NCBI GenBank assembly: GCA_023440105.1 | Contig: JAEXSY010000020.1 | Coordinates: 1 to 8,032 of the forward strand | Direction of reading: 5' to 3' | Length of the DNA: 8,032 nt | DNA from: Bacillota bacterium | Lineage (GTDB): Bacteria; Bacillota; Clostridia; Clostridiales; Clostridiaceae | Shown here: positions 1-5,831 of the stretch, in pieces | How the letters are laid out: each line of letters begins with the position of its first letter | Numbering within the stretch: position 1 is the stretch's first letter | The notes under the pieces: model-generated | Told to the model about the DNA's origin: nothing | Database searches by the model: none | The model's input: the letters and a program-made list of their open reading frames with translations, nothing else | Translations under genes and position numbers: made by a program

Positions 1-119
1 TTGCACAAAGATCTATGGATGATATGATGAAGGTTAGAAACTTAGGAAAGAAATCTCTTGAAGAGGTTGAAAGAAAACTCAAAGAATTAGGCTTAGGCCT
101 GAGATTAAACGACGAGTAA
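1..119 (+). CDS. rpoA: DNA-directed RNA polymerase subunit alpha, C-terminal fragment
   Basis: This is the 3' end of rpoA, cut by the window edge. The open frame runs from base 3 and gives 38 residues before the TAA at 117-119. The segment KVRNLGKKSLEEV, followed by KLKELGLGLRLNDE, is the end of the alpha C-terminal domain. In known structures this part carries the last helices of the helix-hairpin-helix fold that contacts UP-element DNA and activators. The placement directly before rplQ is the standard bacterial order, which supports the call. The stop codon overlaps the rplQ ribosome binding site, so the two genes are very likely cotranscribed and may be translationally coupled. Nothing in the visible part looks damaged. 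Confidence 0.95.
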   Translation, partial: AQRSMDDMMKVRNLGKKSLEEVERKLKELGLGLRLNDE

Positions 120-131
120 GGAGGTAGAGCT

Positions 132-473
132 ATGGCAATGCAACGTAAGTTAGGTCGTCCAACAGACCAAAGAAGAGCTATGCTTAGAAGCCTAGTAACT
201 AGCTTTTTAAAGCATGGTAAGATCGAAACTACTGCAACTAGAGCTAAGGAAACTAAGAATTTAGCTGAAAAAATGATTACTCTTGCTAAAAGAGGAGATC
301 TACATGCAAGAAGACAGGTTTTATCCTTCGTAACTGAAGAAGAGGTAGTTAGAAACCTGTTTGATAATATAGCTCCTAAGTATGCGGAGAGAAACGGTGG
401 ATACACTAGGATCTACAAGATAGGACCTAGAAGAGGAGACGGAGCTGAAGTAGTTATACTTGAGTTAGTATAG
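132..473 (+). CDS. rplQ: 50S ribosomal protein L17
   Basis: This encodes the large-subunit ribosomal protein L17, 113 residues, the short full-length form usual in Firmicutes. Family hallmarks are the N-terminal RKLGRPTDQRRAMLRSLVTS (about residues 5-24), the KIETTATRAKE segment (30-40) and the C-terminal GYTRIYKIGPRRGDGAEVVILELV (from residue 90). The ATG at 132 is preferred over the in-frame ATG at 138. The AAGGAGG at 118-124 is 7 nt from the first and too far from the second. The gene follows rpoA by 12 nt and is the last gene of that operon, because an intrinsic terminator starts 7 nt after the stop. Confidence 0.98.
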   Translation: MAMQRKLGRPTDQRRAMLRSLVTSFLKHGKIETTATRAKETKNLAEKMITLAKRGDLHARRQVLSFVTEEEVVRNLFDNIAPKYAERNGGYTRIYKIGPRRGDGAEVVILELV

Positions 474-480
474 CATAACA

Positions 481-514
481 GGGGATTAAGTATTCATAAC
501 TTAGTCCCCGTTTT
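481..514 (+). terminator. Rho-independent terminator after rplQ
   Basis: A 10-bp stem is formed by GGGGATTAAG (481-490) and CTTAGTCCCC (500-509), with one G-U wobble. The loop is 9 nt, and a short T run (511-514) follows. It closes the rpoA-rplQ transcript and separates it from the ECF genes. Confidence 0.85.
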
Positions 515-537
515 CATATAACGAGAAATCTTATTGT

Positions 538-580
538 ATTACTTAGAGAGAAAACACTGGTTGTTTTTTGTCTAGGTAAT
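538..580 (+). promoter_or_regulatory. Long imperfect hairpin in the leader of ecfA1
   Basis: Bases 538-556 pair with 562-580 to give a 19-position stem with one mismatch (G548/G570) and two G-U type pairs. It is closed by a 5-nt loop, CTGGT (557-561). The lower arms read ATTACTTAGA and TCTAGGTAAT. No T run follows on either strand, so it does not look like an intrinsic terminator. It ends 11 nt before the AGGAGG (591-596) of ecfA1. It could be an mRNA-stability or RNase III processing element, a protein-binding operator, or a small palindromic repeat; the sequence alone does not decide. Confidence 0.5.
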
Positions 581-602
581 ATAGTTACATAGGAGGATAG
601 GA

Positions 603-1451
603 ATGAAAAAAGCTATGATTAGGTTCGAAAAAGTAAACTATAGCTACCCGGCCTCAGAGGAAAATCAAGTTAATAGATTAGCGCTTAAAGACATCTCCTT
701 CACTATAGAGGAAGGAGAATTTGTGGTTATTCTTGGACATAATGGATCTGGAAAATCTACAGCAGCTAAGCACATGAACGCTTTACTTGTACCCACTGAA
801 GGTAAGGTTTATATAGATGGTCTTGACAGCAGTATCCCAAATAATACTTGGAATATAAGAAAAAACTGTGGAATGGTTTTTCAGAATCCTGACAATCAGA
901 TGGTAGCTACTATTGTTGAAGAGGATGTAGCCTTTGGTCCAGAAAATTTAGGTGTTGAACCAACAGAAATAAGAAGACGAGTAGATGACTCTTTAAAAAA
1001 GGTAGGTATGTACGAATATCGACGCCATGCACCACACCTTCTATCTGGAGGTCAAAAACAGAGAATTGCTATTGCTGGTATACTAGCTATGATGCCAAAG
1101 TGTATCGTATTGGATGAGCCTACGGCTATGCTGGATCCTTCTGGGCGTAAGGAAGTTATAAAAACCATTAAGGATATAAATAAGAATCTGGGTATTACAG
1201 TGATATTAATAACTCATTATATGGATGAGGCAGCTGAGGCTGATAGGATTATCCTCATGGATGAAGGAAGGATTATTACTGAAGGGAAACCTAGAGATGT
1301 ACTAACTAAGGTGGAAACTATGAAAAACATAGGCCTTGATGTTCCTCAAGTAACGGAGCTTGCCTATGAGCTGGAGCAGAGCGGTATTAAGATTCAGAAG
1401 GAAATATTAAACGTAGATGAGATGGTGAGTGCCCTATGTCAATTAAAATAG
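603..1451 (+). CDS. ecfA1: ECF transporter ATP-binding protein EcfA1
   Basis: This is one of the two ATPases of an energy-coupling factor transporter. It hydrolyses ATP in the cytoplasm to drive uptake of vitamins or metal ions through EcfT and a substrate-binding S component. The 282 residues match the family. Walker A is GHNGSGKST (45-53), the Q-loop glutamine is Q94 in MVFQNPDNQ, and the ABC signature LSGGQ is at 147-151. Walker B CIVLDEP (167-173) carries the catalytic E172, and the switch histidine is H205. FQNPDNQ and FGPENLG (111-117) are typical of the cobalt/ECF (CbiO) subgroup. A strong AGGAGG (591-596) precedes the ATG by 6 nt. The 3' end overlaps ecfA2 by 16 bases, so translation is probably coupled. 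Confidence 0.95.
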   Translation: MKKAMIRFEKVNYSYPASEENQVNRLALKDISFTIEEGEFVVILGHNGSGKSTAAKHMNALLVPTEGKVYIDGLDSSIPNNTWNIRKNCGMVFQNPDNQMVATIVEEDVAFGPENLGVEPTEIRRRVDDSLKKVGMYEYRRHAPHLLSGGQKQRIAIAGILAMMPKCIVLDEPTAMLDPSGRKEVIKTIKDINKNLGITVILITHYMDEAAEADRIILMDEGRIITEGKPRDVLTKVETMKNIGLDVPQVTELAYELEQSGIKIQKEILNVDEMVSALCQLK

Positions 1452-2305
1452 AAAAACTTAATCATATATATATGCCTAAGACTCCTTTCGAGAAAGCTGC
1501 TCTTAAGGATATATCCATTGAGTTTAAGGATGGAGAGTTCGTAGCTTTAATTGGACATACAGGCTCAGGAAAGTCTACTCTGATACAGCACTTAAATGCG
1601 CTCCTTAAACCTTCTTCTGGAAAAATATATGTAGATGATTTGGATATTACACAAGAGAAAATTAATCTGACTGAGGTAAGAAAAAAGGTTGGCTTAGTAT
1701 TCCAATATCCTGAATATCAGCTTTTTGAAGAAACAATAGAAAAAGATATTGCCTTCGGTCCTAGAAATTTGGGACTTAGCGAAGAAGAAGTTTCTTCAAG
1801 AGTTAAAAAGGCAATGAAAATAGTGGGTCTTGACTACCAAAAGTATAAAGATATCTCGCCCTTTGAGTTAAGTGGAGGTCAAAAGCGAAGAGTTGCTATA
1901 GCTGGAGTTGTGGCTATGGAACCTAAGGTATTAATCTTAGATGAGCCGACAGCAGGACTTGATCCTAAAGGAAGAGATGAGATACTTGGACAGATAAAGG
2001 AACTTCATAATACCTATAAAATGACTATTATTCTAGTTTCCCATAGCATGGAAGATGTAGCAAAGCTTGCAGAGCGTGTAGTGGTTATGAATAAGGGAGA
2101 AATATATTTGGATGGAAGACCTGGAGAAGTCTTTATGAGAATTGAGGAGCTGGAAGAGGTAGGCCTAGCAGTACCTCAAGTTACTTATTTAATTAGAGCT
2201 CTTAAAGAGAAGGGATTTCCAGTTTCTGATAATATAATAACTGTTGAAGAAGCAAAAGAGGAGCTCCTAAGACTATATAGGGAAGGAGTTTTTAATAATG
2301 ATTAA
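1436..2305 (+). CDS. ecfA2: ECF transporter ATP-binding protein EcfA2
   Basis: This is the second ATPase of the ECF module, expected to form a heterodimer with EcfA1 under EcfT. It has 289 residues. Walker A is GHTGSGKST (40-48), the Q-loop is Q90 in LVFQYPEYQLFEET, and LSGGQ is at 145-149. Walker B VLILDEP (165-171) carries catalytic E170, and the switch histidine is H203. The N-terminus SIKIEKLNHIYMPKTPFEKAAL and the FQYPEYQLF stretch distinguish EcfA2 from EcfA1. The start lies inside the 3' end of ecfA1 in another frame with only a weak upstream GGTGAG. This suggests translation depends partly on ribosomes finishing ecfA1. Its own end overlaps ecfT by 8 bases. Confidence 0.95.
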   Translation: MSIKIEKLNHIYMPKTPFEKAALKDISIEFKDGEFVALIGHTGSGKSTLIQHLNALLKPSSGKIYVDDLDITQEKINLTEVRKKVGLVFQYPEYQLFEETIEKDIAFGPRNLGLSEEEVSSRVKKAMKIVGLDYQKYKDISPFELSGGQKRRVAIAGVVAMEPKVLILDEPTAGLDPKGRDEILGQIKELHNTYKMTIILVSHSMEDVAKLAERVVVMNKGEIYLDGRPGEVFMRIEELEEVGLAVPQVTYLIRALKEKGFPVSDNIITVEEAKEELLRLYREGVFNND

Positions 2306-3107
2306 AGATATTACTATAGGACAGTATGTTCCTGGTGAATCCTTTATACATAAGCTAGATCCAAGAACAAAGCTTTTAATATCCTTATTATTTATAATAA
2401 ACCTCTTTATTATAAATAATTTCTTTGGATATATATTTGTCATTATTTTTCTGGCTTTAACAGTTTATGTGTCAAAGCTCCCTGTTAAATATCTTTATAA
2501 GGGAGTAAGAGGAGTCTTGGCTCTTATTATAATCACAGCGGTATTAAATATATTTATGATAAGAGGTACACAGGATACGTTAATTTTTCAGTTTGGTTTT
2601 CTTTCTGTTTATGAAGAAGGCTTAAAAACAGCTGCATTCATGGCCTTCAGGCTTATACTTCTCATTATGGGTACTTCGGTACTTACCTTAACTACCTCTC
2701 CAATAGAGCTTACAGATGGAATAGAGAGCCTTTTAAGCCCTTTTAAGAAGATAGGGGTACCAGCCCATGAATTAGCTATGATGATGAGTATAGCTTTAAG
2801 ATTTATTCCTACACTTATGGATGAAACAGATAAGATTATGAAAGCTCAGAAGGCAAGAGGGGCAGATTTTGAAAGTGGAGGAATAATTCAAAAGGCTAAG
2901 AGTCTTATACCTTTACTGGTACCACTTTTTATAAGCTCCTTTAGAAGATCCGATGAGCTTGCTATGGCTATGGAAGCTAGATGCTACAGAGGGGGAGAGG
3001 GAAGGACACGAATGAAGAAGTTAGTCTATACCTATAGGGATATTATTGCCTTTGTAGTCTTTGCCATTTTAGTAGCAATCAGCATTGCCATAAGAGTACT
3101 GTGGTAG
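2298..3107 (+). CDS. ecfT: ECF transporter transmembrane protein EcfT
   Basis: This is the membrane coupling subunit that links the EcfA1-EcfA2 ATPases to exchangeable S components. The 269 residues begin with GQYVPGESFIHKLDPRTKLL (8-27), a hallmark of the family. Hydrophobic segments follow at about 27-57, 70-88 and 113-133, with further hydrophobic stretches near 203-213 and 248-267. The cytoplasmic coupling helices carry the two Ala-Arg-X signatures, ARG (186-188) in KAQKARGAD and ARC (227-229) in AMEARCYRGG, which dock onto the ATPases. AAGGAG at 2283-2288 supports the ATG. The 8-base overlap with ecfA2 and the 10-nt gap to truA show one operon. No S-component gene is adjacent, so this is most likely a group II (shared) module. 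Confidence 0.95.
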   Translation: MIKDITIGQYVPGESFIHKLDPRTKLLISLLFIINLFIINNFFGYIFVIIFLALTVYVSKLPVKYLYKGVRGVLALIIITAVLNIFMIRGTQDTLIFQFGFLSVYEEGLKTAAFMAFRLILLIMGTSVLTLTTSPIELTDGIESLLSPFKKIGVPAHELAMMMSIALRFIPTLMDETDKIMKAQKARGADFESGGIIQKAKSLIPLLVPLFISSFRRSDELAMAMEARCYRGGEGRTRMKKLVYTYRDIIAFVVFAILVAISIAIRVLW

Positions 3108-3117
3108 AGGCATAGAG

Positions 3118-3861
3118 ATGAAAAATATCAAGCTCATAATAGAATTTGATGGTACGAATTATTGTGGATGGCAGAGGCAGGTTAAGGAGCCTACAGTACA
3201 GGAAGCTGTAGAGAAGGCAATAAGCTCCCTAACTGGGGAAACACCCGAAGCAATAAATTTAACTGGCTGCAGCCGTACTGACTCAGGTGTTCACAGCAGA
3301 GCCTTTGTAGCAAACTTTAAAACTAGCTCCACAGTGCCACCAGAGAGATTTAAAGAAGCCCTAAACAGTAAGCTGCCTGTGGATATTGCAGTGGTGAGCT
3401 CTCAGGAGGTCCCAGAGGATTTTCATTCACGCTATGCTGCGGTGGGTAAAACCTACTGCTATACCATATTAAATAGGCCTGTAAGGTCACCTTTATATAG
3501 AAATTCCACATATTTAGTTAAGGATAGTCTGAATATAGATAAGATGAAGGAGGCTTCTAGATACTTTTTAGGAAAACATGATTTTACTGCTTTTAAAAGT
3601 ACTGGAAGCTCAGTAAAAACCTCAGTAAGGACCATAACAGCCCTGGAGGTCCATAAAGAGGGAGATTTAATAAAAATTTATGCTTCTGCTGATGGATTTC
3701 TCTATAATATGGTAAGAATAATAGTAGGAACCTTATTAGAGGTTGGTAGAGGCAAGATTAAACCGGATACTATAAAAGAAATAATAGAGTCTAAAGATAG
3801 AACTAGGGCTGGGATATGTGTTCCTGCCCAGGGATTGTCTCTAGAAAAAGTTTTTTATTAA
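3118..3861 (+). CDS. truA: tRNA pseudouridine(38-40) synthase TruA
   Basis: This enzyme isomerises uridine to pseudouridine at positions 38-40 in the anticodon arm of tRNAs. It has 247 residues, the normal length. The N-terminal IEFDGTNYCGWQRQ (8-21) is a family motif. The catalytic aspartate is D55 in GCSRTDSGVHS (50-60). FHSRYAAVGKTYCYTI (102-117), HDFTAF (154-159), GFLYNMVRIIVGTL (193-206) and VPAQGLSLEKV (235-245) are further conserved blocks. A short AGAGG at 3106-3110, overlapping the ecfT stop, lies 7 nt before the ATG. Its position after ecfT is conserved in many Firmicutes and probably reflects operon history rather than shared function. I see no terminator between its stop and the rplM promoter, so readthrough into rplM is possible. 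Confidence 0.96.
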   Translation: MKNIKLIIEFDGTNYCGWQRQVKEPTVQEAVEKAISSLTGETPEAINLTGCSRTDSGVHSRAFVANFKTSSTVPPERFKEALNSKLPVDIAVVSSQEVPEDFHSRYAAVGKTYCYTILNRPVRSPLYRNSTYLVKDSLNIDKMKEASRYFLGKHDFTAFKSTGSSVKTSVRTITALEVHKEGDLIKIYASADGFLYNMVRIIVGTLLEVGRGKIKPDTIKEIIESKDRTRAGICVPAQGLSLEKVFY

Positions 3862-3873
3862 CAAATAAATTTG

Positions 3874-3902
3874 TTGACACACCCGTATCCGTGTATTATA
3901 AT
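3874..3902 (+). promoter_or_regulatory. Consensus sigma-A promoter of rplM-rpsI
   Basis: A perfect -35 TTGACA (3874-3879) and a perfect -10 TATAAT (3897-3902) are separated by exactly 17 nt. Transcription would begin near 3909 and give a leader of about 100 nt before rplM. A 7-bp inverted repeat, AACAAAT/ATTTGTT (3860-3866 and 3869-3875), overlaps the first two bases of the -35 box. Confidence 0.9.
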
Positions 3903-3908
3903 TATTAA

Positions 3909-4004
3909 TGTTTGTAAGAATAGTAGAATGTGTAAAAGGCTCACTAGCCCCGAGTCTTGACATATAATCACGATTAGTTAATTAGATGTAACGTTCAGGG
4001 AGGG
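3909..4004 (+). promoter_or_regulatory. Structured 5' leader of rplM-rpsI (candidate L13 leader)
   Basis: This is the untranslated leader between the rplM promoter and its ribosome binding site (GGGAGGG, 3998-4004). One visible fold pairs AAGGCTC (3936-3942) with GAGTCTT (3952-3958), extended across an internal loop by ATGT (3928-3931) with ACAT (3960-3963). A competing small hairpin pairs GGCT (3938-3941) with AGCC (3946-3949). Firmicutes are known to carry an L13-leader autoregulatory RNA at this place. The location fits, but I judged the structure by eye and did not match it to the family model. Confidence 0.45.
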
Positions 4005-4010
4005 AAAAGG

Positions 4011-4445
4011 ATGAAATCATACATTGCTAAACCAAATGAGGTTGAAAGAAAATGGTATGTAATTGACGCCGCTGGTAAGCCTTTAGGAAGAGTAGCCAGC
4101 CAGGTTGCAACAATATTAAGAGGTAAAAACAAACCAACATTCACACCAAATGTTGACTGTGGAGATTTTGTTATCATCATCAATGCAGAAAAGATTGTTT
4201 TAACTGGTAAGAAATTAGATCAAAAAATGTTAAGACATCACAGTTTATATCCAGGTGGATTAAAAGAAACTCCTTACAGAGAAGTTATGGAAAAGAAGCC
4301 TGAGTTTGCATTCCATGAAGCAGTTAGAAGAATGCTTCCAACTGGTGTTCTAGGAAGAAAGATGCTTAAGAAGCTTAAGGTTTATAGAGGAGCAGAACAC
4401 GATCATGCAGCTCAAAAACCAGAAGTACTTGAATTAAAGTATTAG
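4011..4445 (+). CDS. rplM: 50S ribosomal protein L13
   Basis: This is the early-assembling large-subunit protein L13, 144 residues, normal length. Recognisable blocks are KWYVIDAAGKPLGRVASQVA (14-33), LRGKNKPTFTPNVDCGDFVIIINAEKI (36-62) and the C-terminal signature region VRRMLPTGVLGRKMLKKLKVY (105-125) followed by GAEHDH. The ATG sits 6 nt after GGGAGGG (3998-4004). It is the first gene of a two-gene operon with rpsI, 25 nt downstream, driven by the consensus promoter just upstream. L13 represses its own operon in some bacteria, and the structured leader would be the natural site for that here; this last point is inference. Confidence 0.98.
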   Translation: MKSYIAKPNEVERKWYVIDAAGKPLGRVASQVATILRGKNKPTFTPNVDCGDFVIIINAEKIVLTGKKLDQKMLRHHSLYPGGLKETPYREVMEKKPEFAFHEAVRRMLPTGVLGRKMLKKLKVYRGAEHDHAAQKPEVLELKY

Positions 4446-4470
4446 AAAGTAGCTGGGAGGAGGAATATAA

Positions 4471-4863
4471 ATGGCTAAAGTTCAGTATTTTGGAACAGGA
4501 AGAAGAAAAAAATCAATCGCTAGAGTAAGATTAGTACCAGGTGAAGGTAAAGTTACTATAAATAACAGAGACATCCAGACTTATTTCGGTTTGGAAACTC
4601 TTAGAATGATAGTTAACCAACCATTAGTATTAACTTCTACAAAGGAGAAATTCGACGTATTAGTTAACGTAAACGGTGGTGGATTTACAGGTCAGGCAGG
4701 AGCTATCAGACACGGTATCTCCAGAGCTTTACTTAAAGCTGATGAAAGCTTAAAGCCAGAACTTAAGAGAGCAGGTTTCTTAACAAGAGACCCAAGAATG
4801 AAGGAAAGAAAGAAATACGGTCTTAAAAAGGCTAGAAGAGCTCCACAGTTCTCAAAGAGATAA
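4471..4863 (+). CDS. rpsI: 30S ribosomal protein S9
   Basis: This is the small-subunit protein S9, 130 residues, whose C-terminal tail reaches the P-site tRNA. It starts AKVQYFGTGRRKKSIARVRL (2-21). It carries the S9 signature GGGFTGQAGAIRHGISRAL (69-87) and ends with the basic tail KKARRAPQFSKR, including the invariant terminal SKR. A very strong GGAGGAGG (4456-4463) lies 7 nt before the ATG. It is cotranscribed with rplM and is followed after 13 nt by a strong terminator, so it is the last gene of the operon. Confidence 0.98.
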   Translation: MAKVQYFGTGRRKKSIARVRLVPGEGKVTINNRDIQTYFGLETLRMIVNQPLVLTSTKEKFDVLVNVNGGGFTGQAGAIRHGISRALLKADESLKPELKRAGFLTRDPRMKERKKYGLKKARRAPQFSKR

Positions 4864-4876
4864 TTTTATATCTTAC

Positions 4877-4912
4877 AAAACCCTCGGAAATGGTTATTTC
4901 CGGGGGTTTTAT
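4877..4912 (+). terminator. Rho-independent terminator after rpsI
   Basis: A 14-bp stem pairs 4877-4890 (AAAACCCTCGGAAA) with 4897-4910 (TTTCCGGGGGTTTT), with one G-U pair and the 6-nt loop TGGTTA. The T-rich end of the stem runs into ATTTA. The A run on the 5' side means it could also stop transcription from the other strand. Confidence 0.92.
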
Positions 4913-4991
4913 TTACTTTGCACCATAATAGTATTTATATTATCAGACTAAAAACCATGTCAGAAAACAGACAGATTCTACCTTTAGGATG

Positions 4992-5000
4992 TGCTATAAT
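4992..5000 (+). promoter_or_regulatory. Extended -10 promoter of ogt
   Basis: TGCTATAAT at 4992-5000 is a perfect -10 hexamer with the TGn extension. No good -35 box lies about 17 nt upstream (CAGATT at 4972-4977), which is usual for extended -10 promoters. It would start a leader of about 35 nt. I see no Ada box or other known operator. Confidence 0.65.
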
Positions 5001-5040
5001 AACAGTAAGTTGAAATAAGGGTCAAAAAGGAGGATATGCT

Positions 5041-5580
5041 ATGTATTATTCAACAACCTATCCATCCCCTGTGGGTTTAATTACACTGGCTTCCGATGGG
5101 GAAGCTCTAGTTGGACTGTGGATTGAGAATCAGAAATATTTCGCTAGTACGGCTCCTGTAGAAATGATAGAAAGAGATGATCTACCAGTATTTGCTACAG
5201 TGAAAAAATGGCTGGACAGATATTTTGCAGGAGAAAAGCCTGAAAGCTCTGAGTTGCCTTTAGCACCTATGGGTGGAGAGTTCAGACAAAAGGTTTGGGA
5301 AATCCTCTGCCAAATTCCCTATGGAGAGACCATGACCTACGGAGAAATAGCAAAGAAGCTGGCAGCTAGTATGAATAAGCCTAGCATGTCCTCACAGGCA
5401 GTTGGGGGAGCCATTGGCCATAATCCTATTTCCATTATTATTCCATGCCATAGAGTTCTTGGAGCAAAGGGAAGTCTAACTGGCTACGCAGGTGGGGTCG
5501 ATAAGAAGCTGTGGTTGCTTACCCATGAAGGTGTAGCTATAGAAAAACTAACAGTTCCTGTGAAAGGAACTGCTCTATAA
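5041..5580 (+). CDS. ogt: Methylated-DNA--[protein]-cysteine S-methyltransferase (Ogt type)
   Basis: This is a suicidal DNA-repair protein that moves the alkyl group from O6-alkylguanine (or O4-alkylthymine) onto its own cysteine. It has 179 residues. A variable N-terminal domain (about 1-75) precedes the DNA-binding/active-site domain, which starts at EFRQKVWEILCQIPYGETMTYGEIAKKL (80-107). The acceptor is Cys136 in IIPCHRVLG, with the asparagine hinge at N128 and the tail LTGYAGGVDKK (146-156). The position of the DNA-intercalating arginine finger (ARAVGGA in many homologues) is glutamine here, in SSQAVGGA (Q119). AAAGGAGG (5026-5033) is 7 nt before the ATG. The gene has its own promoter and terminator and is apparently monocistronic. 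It lacks the Ada N-terminal regulator domain. Confidence 0.93.
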   Translation: MYYSTTYPSPVGLITLASDGEALVGLWIENQKYFASTAPVEMIERDDLPVFATVKKWLDRYFAGEKPESSELPLAPMGGEFRQKVWEILCQIPYGETMTYGEIAKKLAASMNKPSMSSQAVGGAIGHNPISIIIPCHRVLGAKGSLTGYAGGVDKKLWLLTHEGVAIEKLTVPVKGTAL

Positions 5581-5641
5581 TCAAATTATAGGCTCATCCA
5601 ATTACAAAGACTTAACAAAGAGATAACTTAATATAATACAT

Positions 5642-5675
5642 AAACCCTGGAATTGGCTATTTTCTGGGGTTTTTC
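5642..5675 (+). terminator. Rho-independent terminator after ogt
   Basis: An 11-bp stem pairs 5642-5652 (AAACCCTGGAA) with 5662-5672 (TTCTGGGGTTT), with two G-U pairs. The loop is 9 nt and a run of five T ends at 5674. It lies about 60 nt after the ogt stop. Its sequence resembles the rpsI terminator. Confidence 0.88.
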
Positions 5676-5741
5676 TATTATTAAAGCTCAGTGAAAGTCA
5701 GTGACACTCAATACTTGAAGTAATTGATTCACAATTATGTA

Positions 5742-5768
5742 TTGTAAATTATTTGCTTATAATATAAT
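5742..5768 (+). promoter_or_regulatory. Probable promoter of the small membrane-protein pair
   Basis: Two overlapping TATAAT hexamers occur at 5758-5763 and 5763-5768. TTGTAA (5742-5747) is a possible -35 box, 15 nt before the second one, which is short of the ideal 17. A start near 5775 would give a leader of about 55 nt to the TTG at 5832. Upstream, small palindromes AGTGACACT (5700-5708), TACTTGAAGTA (5712-5722) and ACAAT/ATTGT (5731-5735/5741-5745) could be operator sites, but in AT-rich DNA they may be chance. Confidence 0.5.
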
Positions 5769-5818
5769 ATAAGTAAGATGTTGGAAGCATGGATAAAGAT
5801 TAATAACATTAAAGTTTG

Positions 5819-5827
5819 GGATGTGAT
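5819..5827 (+). promoter_or_regulatory. Ribosome binding site supporting a TTG start at 5832
   Basis: GGATGTGAT matches the ideal GGAGGTGAT at eight of nine positions and ends 4 nt before TTG 5832. No comparable site precedes the in-frame ATG at 5778, which would lie only a few bases from the predicted transcription start. Confidence 0.55.
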
Positions 5828-5831
5828 ATAT

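Noticed and set aside
3957..3984. Second promoter for rplM (TTGACA 3957-3962 with TAATTA 3979-3984, spacing 16)
   Set aside because: The -35 is perfect but the -10 is poor. The TTGACA overlaps the 3' arm of the leader stem, so it is more simply part of the leader RNA. A weak second start cannot be excluded.
3995..4183. Reverse-strand open frame of 62 codons inside rplM
   Set aside because: It lies wholly against a certain ribosomal protein gene and its leader, has no recognisable product and is best explained as a shadow of rplM.
5612..5637. Promoter-like TTAACA and TATAAT between ogt and its terminator
   Set aside because: Spacing is only 14 nt, and any transcript would run at once into the terminator at 5642-5675.
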